A DNA stretch of 64,000 nucleotides, taken from NCBI GenBank assembly GCA_029203185.1, contig CP119310.1, positions 3,478,001 through 3,542,000 of the forward strand, read 5' to 3'. The DNA is from Candidatus Chryseobacterium colombiense (lineage in GTDB: Bacteria > Bacteroidota > Bacteroidia > Flavobacteriales > Weeksellaceae). Below the pieces are notes generated by a model, which saw nothing but the letters and a program-made list of their open reading frames with translations, made no database searches and was not told the DNA's origin. This document shows, piece after piece, positions 1 to 6,994 of the stretch. The first letter of the stretch is position 1; every line of letters starts with the position of its first letter. A program made the translations under genes and the position numbers.

Positions 1-394
1 CACTTTTTACCCAGATTACACCATCTGAGTTTTTATCTAATTGAAAATCTGCCCTGAATAAGGTATCTGCGTAAGCGATGACAACATTGCCTGTCATTGA
101 TGCTTCAGCGCATTTCAGAGAATGGGCGGTTCCTAAAGGATCTAATTGATGATAAATACTTCCTTTTGCCCCTAATTTTTCAGCGATTTGTAATAATGAT
201 TTTTCAATCTCCGGCCCAAAGTCTCCTATAATAAAAGCTACTTCTTCAATTTTTTCTCCTGCAACTTTAGCAATATCTTCTACCAATCTTTGTACAATCG
301 GTTTCCCTGCAATAGGGATAAGAGGTTTTGGAACGGTCAATGTATGTGGACGTAATCTGGAGCCACGTCCCGCCATCGGAACAATAATTTTCAT
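1..394 (-). CDS. sugar nucleotidyltransferase, partial (N-terminal part)
   Basis: The protein starts at 394 and runs off the left edge, so only about 131 N-terminal residues are visible. They hold the nucleotidyltransferase signature GRGSRLRPHTLTVPKPL, in which the G-x-G-x-R-L loop binds the NTP phosphates and the PKPL segment follows, and later an acidic ADTLF segment of the kind that holds the metal-binding Asp. Such enzymes make NDP-sugars (for example dTDP- or UDP-glucose) for surface polysaccharide. The flippase upstream on the same strand fits an LPS or capsule locus. The exact sugar cannot be told from this fragment. Confidence 0.85.
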   Translation of the reverse strand, partial: MKIIVPMAGRGSRLRPHTLTVPKPLIPIAGKPIVQRLVEDIAKVAGEKIEEVAFIIGDFGPEIEKSLLQIAEKLGAKGSIYHQLDPLGTAHSLKCAEASMTGNVVIAYADTLFRADFQLDKNSDGVIWVKS

Positions 395-546
395 AAATTA
401 TATAAGTATGTTTTTTTGTTGAGTTAATTTTAATTTTTGCTAAAGATAGTAATAAAACAATTCGTATAGAATTATTCCCTTTTAGTTTTAGATTTTGTTA
501 TAAATAATAAAACGGATTTGCTGATTCACAAATAAAAGGCCAAAGT

Positions 547-1965
547 TTATCTTTTGATTCTTGAGAGCAGCATGTCTTTTTCTGAGTAGATTAAAATACC
601 GGAATAAACAAGGAATAATAAATTTCCAATCCATAAATTGTAATCGAAAAATGCTACGATTATGTAGCTGAAAACTGCTAAAAGTACAATGAAAAAAGAA
701 ATCTTCTTCATTCTGTAAGGAATTGGATAATATTTCTGTCCAAGCCAGTATGAAAGAATCATCATGGAGAAATAAGCTGCTAAGGTCACCCAGGCAGACA
801 CCATGAAACCATATGTTTTTAGAAGAGTTAAATTTAAAATGATGGTGATAATTGCACCGGTCCAGGAAATATAGGTTCCGACTCTTGTTCTGTCGGTCAC
901 TTTATACCAGGTTGAAAGATTGTAATAAATTCCAAAAAATAAGTTGGCGATGACAATAATCGGAATGATATTAATTGCAATCCAATATGAGCTGTTTGGA
1001 ACTAATAAAAGCTTTATCCAGGAAACGTTTGCAATAATTCCCAAAGCGACTATTGAAGCAAAGAATGAAAAATATTCCGTGACTTTCGCATAGGTTTTTT
1101 TGGCGTTTTCATTATTCATCTGTTTAAAGAAAAACGGTTCAATCCCCATTCTGTAAGCGGTTACGAAAAGGGTCATCAATACTGCCATTTTGTAACATCC
1201 GCCATAAGCTCCTGCATCAGAATCATCAATTAAGAATCTTTGAATGAACTTATCAAAATTTTCATTAACCATAAAGGCCAAACCAGCAATCATAATTGGC
1301 CATGAGTATTTGATCATCTGAAGGAAAAGATTTTTGGAAAACTGAAATTTTACTTTTAAAATAACCGGAATAACCAACAAAACACCAACAAAACTTGCCG
1401 CCAAATTACTGTAGAAAGGGTAAGAAACTTTTTCTTTTAAGCCTAGTTTCAAAGAAAATTCCTGCGGAATATAAATAAATAAAGCAATGGCAAAAGCACT
1501 TTGGAAAACTGCCTGTATGACTCTAACTGCCGTATATTTTATAGGTCTGTTGTGGAATCTGAACCAGGCCAAAGGAATCACGAGAATATTATCGAAGAAG
1601 GCAATCCATGCAAACCATCGGATAAATTCCGGAGTATTTGAATAGTCAAAAAGATCGGCAATAGGCTGATTGAATAATAAAACCAGGATTAAAAATACAG
1701 TTGATAAGCCCGTCAAAAACCAGAAAGAAGTGTTGAATACCTTTTGTTCATTGTCCTTATCTGAGGAAAATCTGAAATAGGCTGTTTCAAAACCGAAAGA
1801 AAGAACAATATTAACGAATGATATCAGTGCATACAGATTGGTAAAGATGGCAAAAGCACTATTATCGATATTTTTAATAAATAAATAATTAAGCAAAACG
1901 ACAATTATCCTCGGCATTATTGCCCCAATTCCATATATAATAGTCTCGTTGAGAAGTTTTTTCAA
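547..1965 (-). CDS. Wzx-like polysaccharide flippase (MATE/PST family)
   Basis: A 472-aa integral membrane protein with about 12 to 14 hydrophobic segments from residue 10 to residue 462 and short charged loops, the layout and length of polysaccharide-repeat-unit exporters. These move undecaprenyl-linked oligosaccharide across the inner membrane. The N-terminus MKKLLNETIIYGIGAI, with the first helix starting at about residue 9, is typical of the family. It lies 152 bases upstream of the nucleotidyltransferase on the same strand, so the two probably belong to one polysaccharide locus that continues left of the window. The substrate is not predictable from sequence alone. Confidence 0.8.
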   Translation of the reverse strand: MKKLLNETIIYGIGAIMPRIIVVLLNYLFIKNIDNSAFAIFTNLYALISFVNIVLSFGFETAYFRFSSDKDNEQKVFNTSFWFLTGLSTVFLILVLLFNQPIADLFDYSNTPEFIRWFAWIAFFDNILVIPLAWFRFHNRPIKYTAVRVIQAVFQSAFAIALFIYIPQEFSLKLGLKEKVSYPFYSNLAASFVGVLLVIPVILKVKFQFSKNLFLQMIKYSWPIMIAGLAFMVNENFDKFIQRFLIDDSDAGAYGGCYKMAVLMTLFVTAYRMGIEPFFFKQMNNENAKKTYAKVTEYFSFFASIVALGIIANVSWIKLLLVPNSSYWIAINIIPIIVIANLFFGIYYNLSTWYKVTDRTRVGTYISWTGAIITIILNLTLLKTYGFMVSAWVTLAAYFSMMILSYWLGQKYYPIPYRMKKISFFIVLLAVFSYIIVAFFDYNLWIGNLLFLVYSGILIYSEKDMLLSRIKR

Positions 1966-2043
1966 GATGTGAAATTTTATGCAAATGTAAATATTTAGAA
2001 ATTGATTTTTTTATCAGCGACCTTAAAATTCATTCATAAATCT

Positions 2044-2051
2044 TAATTTTG
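2044..2051 (+). promoter_or_regulatory. candidate -7 box for the dihydroorotase gene
   Basis: TAATTTTG matches the Bacteroidota -7 consensus TAnnTTTG at every fixed position, 64 bases before the ATG. No TTG lies at the expected 19 to 21 bases upstream, so the call is weak. Confidence 0.35.
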
Positions 2052-2115
2052 CTTGAAATGAAAATCCGCTGGAATCTCGGAATTAGAATCTGGCATCAAA
2101 ATCTAAAAAAGTAAA

Positions 2116-3453
2116 ATGAAGACCTTAATCAAAAATGTAAAAATCGTCAACGAAGGCAAAATTCTTGAAGGTGATATTTTAATTGAAAATGATTTAATTT
2201 CCAAAATAGATGCCCAAATTTCTGAAGATGCAGATCAGATTATAGATGCTTCAGGAAAATATCTTTTGCCGGGAGTTATTGATGATCAGGTCCATTTTCG
2301 TGAGCCGGGTTTGACGCATAAAGGCGATATTGAAAGTGAATCCAGAGCTGCTATTGCGGGAGGAACGACGAGCTTTATTGAGCAGCCGAATACTGTTCCG
2401 AATGCGGTAACTCAAGAATTATTGGCTGATAAATATGAAATTGCTGCCCAAAAGTCATTTGCGAATTATGGTTTTATGATGGGTGGTACTAATGATAACC
2501 TGGAAGAAGTCTTAAAAACAAATCCGAGAAATGTTCCGGGAATCAAATTATTTCTGGGTTCTTCTACAGGAAATATGTTGGTTGACAATCCTGAAACGTT
2601 GGAAAATATTTTCAGCAATACCAAAATGCTGATTGCTGTGCATTGTGAGGATGAAGCCACGATCAGAGCGAATACCCAAAAATACCTGGATGAATATGGG
2701 GAAGATATCCCTGTGAAATTTCATCACCTGATTAGAAGTGAGGAAGCTTGCTACAAATCTTCTTCAAAAGCCATTGAATTGGCAAAGAAAACTGGAGCCA
2801 GACTTCATGTTTTTCATTTGTCAACGGCCATTGAAACGGAACTTTTCAGAAATGATATCCCTTTAAAAGATAAAAAAATAACAGCAGAAGTCTGTGTTCA
2901 TCATTTAACGTTTACAAATGAAGACTATGAAACGAGAGGAGGACTAATTAAATGGAATCCAGCTGTAAAAACTCAGAAAGATAAAGACGGACTTTGGGAA
3001 GCATTGTTGGATGACAGAATTGATGTGATCGCAACAGATCACGCACCTCACACCTGGGAAGAGAAACAGAATGTATATACAAAATGTCCTTCAGGAGCAC
3101 CATTGGTACAACATTCTTTAGTAGTAATGCTGGAAAATTACAGAAACGGAAAAATTTCTTTGGAAAGAATCGTTGAAAAAATGGCTCATAATCCTGCAAT
3201 TTTATTCAGAATTGAAAAGAGAGGATTCATCAGAGAAGGCTATAAAGCCGATTTGGTTTTAGTAGATTTAAATGAAGACTGGACGGTGGAAAAAGAAAAT
3301 GTTCTCTATAAATGTGGCTGGAGTCCATTAGAAGGCATGAATTTCCATTCTAAGGTGACTCACACTTTTGTTAACGGAAATCTGGTTTTCGAAAACGGAA
3401 AAATTAACGGAGAAAAATTCGGGGAGCGCTTGCTTTTCGAGGTTCAGGATTAA
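2116..3453 (+). CDS. pyrC: dihydroorotase, Bacteroidota type
   Basis: A 445-aa amidohydrolase that closes carbamoyl-aspartate to dihydroorotate in pyrimidine synthesis. Visible active-site motifs are DDQVHFREPG (residues 56-65), GIKLF with the probable carboxylated Lys144, HCED at 176-179, HVFH at 231-234 and ATDHAPH around Asp308. In the first metal motif the usual His-x-His is Gln58-Val-His60; I recall this as usual for Bacteroidota dihydroorotases. An allantoinase or hydantoinase is the alternative, but FREPG followed by GLTHK fits the dihydroorotase branch. It is monocistronic, with its own terminator at 3458-3490. Confidence 0.85.
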   Translation: MKTLIKNVKIVNEGKILEGDILIENDLISKIDAQISEDADQIIDASGKYLLPGVIDDQVHFREPGLTHKGDIESESRAAIAGGTTSFIEQPNTVPNAVTQELLADKYEIAAQKSFANYGFMMGGTNDNLEEVLKTNPRNVPGIKLFLGSSTGNMLVDNPETLENIFSNTKMLIAVHCEDEATIRANTQKYLDEYGEDIPVKFHHLIRSEEACYKSSSKAIELAKKTGARLHVFHLSTAIETELFRNDIPLKDKKITAEVCVHHLTFTNEDYETRGGLIKWNPAVKTQKDKDGLWEALLDDRIDVIATDHAPHTWEEKQNVYTKCPSGAPLVQHSLVVMLENYRNGKISLERIVEKMAHNPAILFRIEKRGFIREGYKADLVLVDLNEDWTVEKENVLYKCGWSPLEGMNFHSKVTHTFVNGNLVFENGKINGEKFGERLLFEVQD

Positions 3454-3457
3454 ATAT

Positions 3458-3490
3458 AAAAGCCTTTTCAAATTTTGAAAAGGCTTTTTT
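3458..3490 (+). terminator. rho-independent terminator after pyrC
   Basis: Long near-perfect hairpin with arms AAAAGCCTTTTCAAA and its complement, followed by a T run. It separates the converging dihydroorotase and azoreductase genes and may act in both directions, more weakly on the minus strand. Confidence 0.85.
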
Positions 3491-3510
3491 CTAACATTTT
3501 TTCAAAAAAA

Positions 3511-4113
3511 TTAATCGATTGTAATATTGTCAATTGCTTTTTCTAAAGAAGTTTCCATAATTCCCGGAATTGCTAAACCTTCAGCACGGAAAACACTAAC
3601 ATCGGTAACTCCATAGAATCCAAAGACGTTTTTGATATAAGGTACATTGGAATCGTATATCTGAAAAGGACCTTCCGAATAAATATTTCCGGATGTAAAA
3701 GCAATGTATAATTTCTTGTCATTCAACAATCCTTGTGGCCCGTTTTCATCATATTTAAAAGTATATCCTGCTCTTGAAGTGAAGTCAAAATAGGCTCTGA
3801 GTGATGCAGGAACAGAGAAATTATACATCGGAGAATCTACGATAATAATATCCGCTTCCTGTAATTCTGAAATCAATCCTGTTGAATATTCATTGATTTC
3901 TGCCTGTTCAGGAGAATGACTTTCTACAGGGGAGAAAAAAGTATTGATGTGTTTTTCTTCTAAAATCGGCACTGATTCTTTCGTCAGATCGCGCTCTTTC
4001 ACAACAGCATCCGGATACTTTTCCTGAATTCTTTTTACAACCGCATTTCCTAATTTTCTGCTTGCAGATATTTCAGCTCTTGGACTTGAAATAATGTGAA
4101 GTATGTTTTTCAT
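3511..4113 (-). CDS. azoR: FMN-dependent NADH-azoreductase
   Basis: A 200-aa flavodoxin-fold reductase of the AzoR/NQO family, which uses FMN and NAD(P)H for two-electron reduction of azo dyes and quinones in the cytoplasm. The N-terminal phosphate-binding segment is IISSPRAEISASRKLG. PMYNFSVPASLRAYFDF at about residues 95-111 is the family's FMN-binding signature. The length equals the usual 200 aa. It is divergent from an HxlR regulator across a 111-base gap that holds a palindromic operator, the common arrangement in which an HxlR/HypR-type repressor controls a quinone-detoxifying enzyme. Confidence 0.9.
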   Translation of the reverse strand: MKNILHIISSPRAEISASRKLGNAVVKRIQEKYPDAVVKERDLTKESVPILEEKHINTFFSPVESHSPEQAEINEYSTGLISELQEADIIIVDSPMYNFSVPASLRAYFDFTSRAGYTFKYDENGPQGLLNDKKLYIAFTSGNIYSEGPFQIYDSNVPYIKNVFGFYGVTDVSVFRAEGLAIPGIMETSLEKAIDNITID

Positions 4114-4148
4114 TATTTTTTAATTAAAATTTCTTAAGCAAAATTATG

Positions 4149-4200
4149 TACATTTGCTTATCAAAAGTTAGTAGTAAACAAAAGGTTAGTAGTAACCTTT
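4149..4200 (+). promoter_or_regulatory. divergent promoter region with HxlR-type operator
   Basis: A perfect -7 box TACATTTG lies at 4149-4156 on the plus strand and TAATTTTG on the minus strand at 4139-4146. Downstream is a perfect palindrome at 4181-4200, AAAGGTTA-GTAG-TAACCTTT, preceded by a degenerate copy with the same GTTAGTAGTAA core at 4163-4180. The two copies are about 18 bases apart, consistent with two dimers of the adjacent HxlR regulator. The regulator assignment is inference. Confidence 0.6.
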
Positions 4201-4224
4201 GGGTTAGTTTAAAAATTTAAACTT

Positions 4225-4608
4225 ATGGAAAATACAGCTATTCTAGAAGAACCGATAACGGTTCAAAAATGTTCTGAAAACCTTTCCTCAGTGGAAGATG
4301 CAATCTATGTGATCGGTGGAAAATGGAAACTGAAAATCATTATTGTTTTGCAGGAAATCGGTAATATCCGTTTCAATGAATTACAAAGAACAATTCCCGG
4401 AATTTCTGCCAGAGTTTTGTCTAATGAGTTGAAAGATCTGGAGTTGAACGGTTTTGTTAAAAGAGTCGTGCATGCAGAACAAACACCGGTAGTTGTAGAA
4501 TATATTTCTACAGATTACAGCAGAACACTGAAATCGGTTATCATGGCGCTTTCTGAATGGGGAAGAAAGCATAAAGCGAATATTAGGGAAGATATTTTCG
4601 AAAAATAA
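4225..4608 (+). CDS. HxlR-family winged-helix transcriptional regulator
   Basis: A 127-aa protein with the complete HxlR domain: GGKWKLKIIIVLQ (helix 1), RFNELQRTIPGISARVLSNELKDLELNGFV (helix-turn-helix) and a wing carrying VVEYISTDYSRTLKSVI. One Cys (Cys16) lies just before the domain, the position of the redox-sensing Cys in HypR-like members. This is suggestive, not proof, of thiol sensing. It is divergent from the azoreductase and probably controls both genes through the palindromes between them. Confidence 0.88.
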   Translation: MENTAILEEPITVQKCSENLSSVEDAIYVIGGKWKLKIIIVLQEIGNIRFNELQRTIPGISARVLSNELKDLELNGFVKRVVHAEQTPVVVEYISTDYSRTLKSVIMALSEWGRKHKANIREDIFEK

Positions 4609-4615
4609 AAAGTTT

Positions 4616-5512
4616 TTAATTAAAAGACTGCCTGAATTCTAAAGGCGACATATTCGTTTTCTTTTTAAAAAGTGTACTGAACGATTGGGAATGTTCAAAT
4701 CCCAGTTCGTAAGCAATTTCGCTTACTGATAATTCTGTTGTCGAAAGTTTTTCTTTTGCTTTACTGATCAGCTTTTCATGAATATGCTGCTGTGTATTTT
4801 GTCCGGAGTGAATCCGCAAAAGATCACTTAAATAATTAGGTGAAAGATTCATGGCTTCTGCAATGTGATGTACTGTTAGAAGACCTTTTTCAGGAGATTC
4901 TTTATCAAAATAATTATTCAGATACGTTTCAAATTTGGTCAGGAGCTGATGATTTCCGCTTTTACGGGTGATGAATTGTCTTTCATAAAATCTCTTTGAG
5001 TAGTTTAACAGCAGTTCGATTTGTGACAAAATAATTTCCTGGGTATGATGATCGATATGTTGACATTCTTTGTCGATTTTATACAGGATCTCAAGTAAAT
5101 CATTTTCTTCATCTTCAGATAGATGTAATGCTTCATTTACGGCGTAGGAGAAAAATCCGTAAGAAGAAATGGTCTTTGCCAGAGAGTGTTTCAACAGAAA
5201 ATCTTCATGAAAAATCAACAGGTATCCAGTGTTTCCGCACTCTATCGTTTGTAAGTCCAGATATTGAACCTGGTTTGGAGCCGTAAAGCTCAGTACACCT
5301 TTGTCGTAATCGTAGTGTTGTTGCCCGTATTTTATTTTTCCGGTTGCATTTCGTTTTAGCGCTACACAGTAATACCGGCTTGTAAAGCCTTTCCACACAT
5401 CGTCTTCAATAAAAACACTTTCAGAAAGATTGATGACGCTTATCATTGGATGCTTTGGCTCGGGAAGAGAAAGCAATCTGTGAAATGCTGAAATTGATTG
5501 TATGGTGTTCAT
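4616..5512 (-). CDS. AraC-family transcriptional regulator
   Basis: A 298-aa regulator. The C-terminal 100 residues hold two helix-turn-helix motifs: HIAEAMNLSPNYLSDLLRI and then VSEIAYELGFEHSQSFSTLF, with the canonical ending KKKTNMSPLEFRQ. The N-terminal 190 residues resemble a cupin-type effector domain with no visible ligand clue. It is convergent with the HxlR gene (7 bases between stops) and lies upstream of the aldo/keto reductase on the same strand order, so it may regulate that enzyme. That link is inference from position. Confidence 0.88.
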   Translation of the reverse strand: MNTIQSISAFHRLLSLPEPKHPMISVINLSESVFIEDDVWKGFTSRYYCVALKRNATGKIKYGQQHYDYDKGVLSFTAPNQVQYLDLQTIECGNTGYLLIFHEDFLLKHSLAKTISSYGFFSYAVNEALHLSEDEENDLLEILYKIDKECQHIDHHTQEIILSQIELLLNYSKRFYERQFITRKSGNHQLLTKFETYLNNYFDKESPEKGLLTVHHIAEAMNLSPNYLSDLLRIHSGQNTQQHIHEKLISKAKEKLSTTELSVSEIAYELGFEHSQSFSTLFKKKTNMSPLEFRQSFN

Positions 5513-5581
5513 AATTGAATTTCTAAATAGTAAAGGTAATAATTTGGGTGCCTTAATCCATTTTGTATTTATAAATAGTCT

Positions 5582-5657
5582 GTCATTCTGAACGAAATGA
5601 AATGGAGTGAATAATCTTTAATAATAAAAATAGAGATTCTTCCTTCGTCAGAATGAC
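5582..5657. repeat. dispersed intergenic repeat, GTCATTCTGA family (copy 1)
   Basis: A 76-base element bounded by a perfect 10-base inverted repeat, GTCATTCTGA at 5582-5591 and TCAGAATGAC at 5648-5657. Its last 25 bases (5633-5657) are the exact reverse complement of 29775-29799. No coding capacity. Confidence 0.8.
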
Positions 5658-5686
5658 AAACCACAAATATTTATTTTAGAAGAAAA

Positions 5687-6694
5687 TTAATAATCCAAAA
5701 GTCCCATGCTGAATTCATCATAAGGAGCACCAGTATCTGTTCCCAAAGGGACGATGCTTTCTAATTTCTGAAGTTCTGCTTCTGTTAATTCGATCTTTGA
5801 AGCTTCAATATTCTGTTCAAGATATTTTCTGCGTTTCGTTCCCGGAATAGGAAGAATTCCTTTGCTGATGATCCATGCCAGAGCCAATTGTGATGAGGTG
5901 ATGTTTTTTTCTTTAGCAAGGTTTTCAATGGCTTCTACCAGCTCAATATTTTTATGAAAATACTGTTCCTGGAAACGAGGAATTTTTCTTCTGAAATCAT
6001 TGGCAGGCAAATCATCAATCGTACGAATCTGACCGGATAAAAATCCTCTTCCCAAAGGAGAATAGGCAACAAAACCAATTCCTAATTCATTCAGTGTTTT
6101 AATCACTCCTTTTTCTTCGGCTGTTCTCTCAAATAAAGAATATTCACTTTGAACCGCAGAGATGGGATGAACGGCGTGCGCTCTCTTTACAGTTTCAGAA
6201 GATACTTCTGATAAACCAATATAACCCACTTTACCTTCCTTTACCAGATCGCTCATTGCTTCGACGGTTTCCTCAACAGGAGTGTTTTTATCGAGACGAT
6301 GCATATAATACAGGTCAATATAATCCGTCTTTAGATTTTTCAAAGAACGTTCAACCGATTTTTTTACATAATCCTTATTTCCTTTAATTTTCCAGGTGAT
6401 CTGGTCGTTGTCATCAATTTCCCAACCGAATTTTGTGGCAATGATATATTGGTCGCGATTTCCTTCAATCGCTTTTGCAATTAATTGCTCATTTTTAAAA
6501 GGGCCGTATAAATCTGCTGTATCCAGAAAATTTCCTCCCGATTCCAGAGAGCGGTGAATGGTTGCAATGGCTTCCTTTTCATCACTTTTACCATACATAT
6601 CGGCATCGCCAAAACCAGTCATTCCCATACATCCCAAACCAATATTCGGAACTATTAATCCCTGACTTCCTAATTTTACCTGACTTAATTTCAT
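5687..6694 (-). CDS. aldo/keto reductase
   Basis: A 335-aa NADPH-dependent oxidoreductase of the AKR (YghZ/Tas/AKR13-like) type. Starting at MKLSQVKLGSQGLIVPNIGLGCMGM, it shows GGNFLDTADLYGP with the catalytic Asp/Tyr, FGWEI with the expected Lys just before, DLYYMHRLD with the His, and a C-terminal cofactor motif IPGTKRRKYLEQN. An in-frame start at 6772 would add 26 residues that look non-homologous and derive from upstream DNA, so I place the start at 6694. Substrate unknown; the neighbourhood of azoreductase, HxlR and AraC genes suggests carbonyl or quinone detoxification. Confidence 0.88.
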   Translation of the reverse strand: MKLSQVKLGSQGLIVPNIGLGCMGMTGFGDADMYGKSDEKEAIATIHRSLESGGNFLDTADLYGPFKNEQLIAKAIEGNRDQYIIATKFGWEIDDNDQITWKIKGNKDYVKKSVERSLKNLKTDYIDLYYMHRLDKNTPVEETVEAMSDLVKEGKVGYIGLSEVSSETVKRAHAVHPISAVQSEYSLFERTAEEKGVIKTLNELGIGFVAYSPLGRGFLSGQIRTIDDLPANDFRRKIPRFQEQYFHKNIELVEAIENLAKEKNITSSQLALAWIISKGILPIPGTKRRKYLEQNIEASKIELTEAELQKLESIVPLGTDTGAPYDEFSMGLLDY

Positions 6695-6824
6695 ATCGTT
6701 ATATTTTATTGATACAAAATTCAGCAGAAATTCAGAACCGGATGTATGCAAAACGATGATTGTCGTATGCAAATTACAGATTGTGAATTTTCTCTTGAGT
6801 GTTGTAAAAATTTATAACATTATC

Positions 6825-6984
6825 ATCTGCGTAATCAGCCAAATCTGCGAGAGATACAGTTATAAATAAAGCTTCTTCCTTCATCAGAATGACCAACTGT
6901 AACACAATCATCTGTGAAGATCTGTGAAATCTGTGGAAGATTAAAATAGATTCTTCATTACGGTTTCGCTGCATTCAGAATGAC
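6825..6984. repeat. composite of dispersed intergenic repeats
   Basis: The gap between the mannosidase and the reductase is packed with repeat fragments. ATCTGCGTAATCAGCC followed by a second ATCTGCG lies at 6825-6851. A GTCATTCTGA-family end lies at 6872-6893. Three near-copies of TCTGTGAAGA run through 6911-6941. A second GTCATTCTGA-family end lies at 6949-6984. An open frame running through this stretch (6774-6974) is not a gene. Confidence 0.7.
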
Positions 6985-6994
6985 AACAGGTGAT

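Noticed and set aside
6695..6772. Upstream start of the aldo/keto reductase
   Set aside because: The extra 26 residues do not look like the family N-terminus; MKLSQVKLGSQGL does.
6774..6974. 66-codon open frame on the minus strand
   Set aside because: It reads through several dispersed repeat fragments and its product resembles nothing; the frame is a by-product of the repeats.
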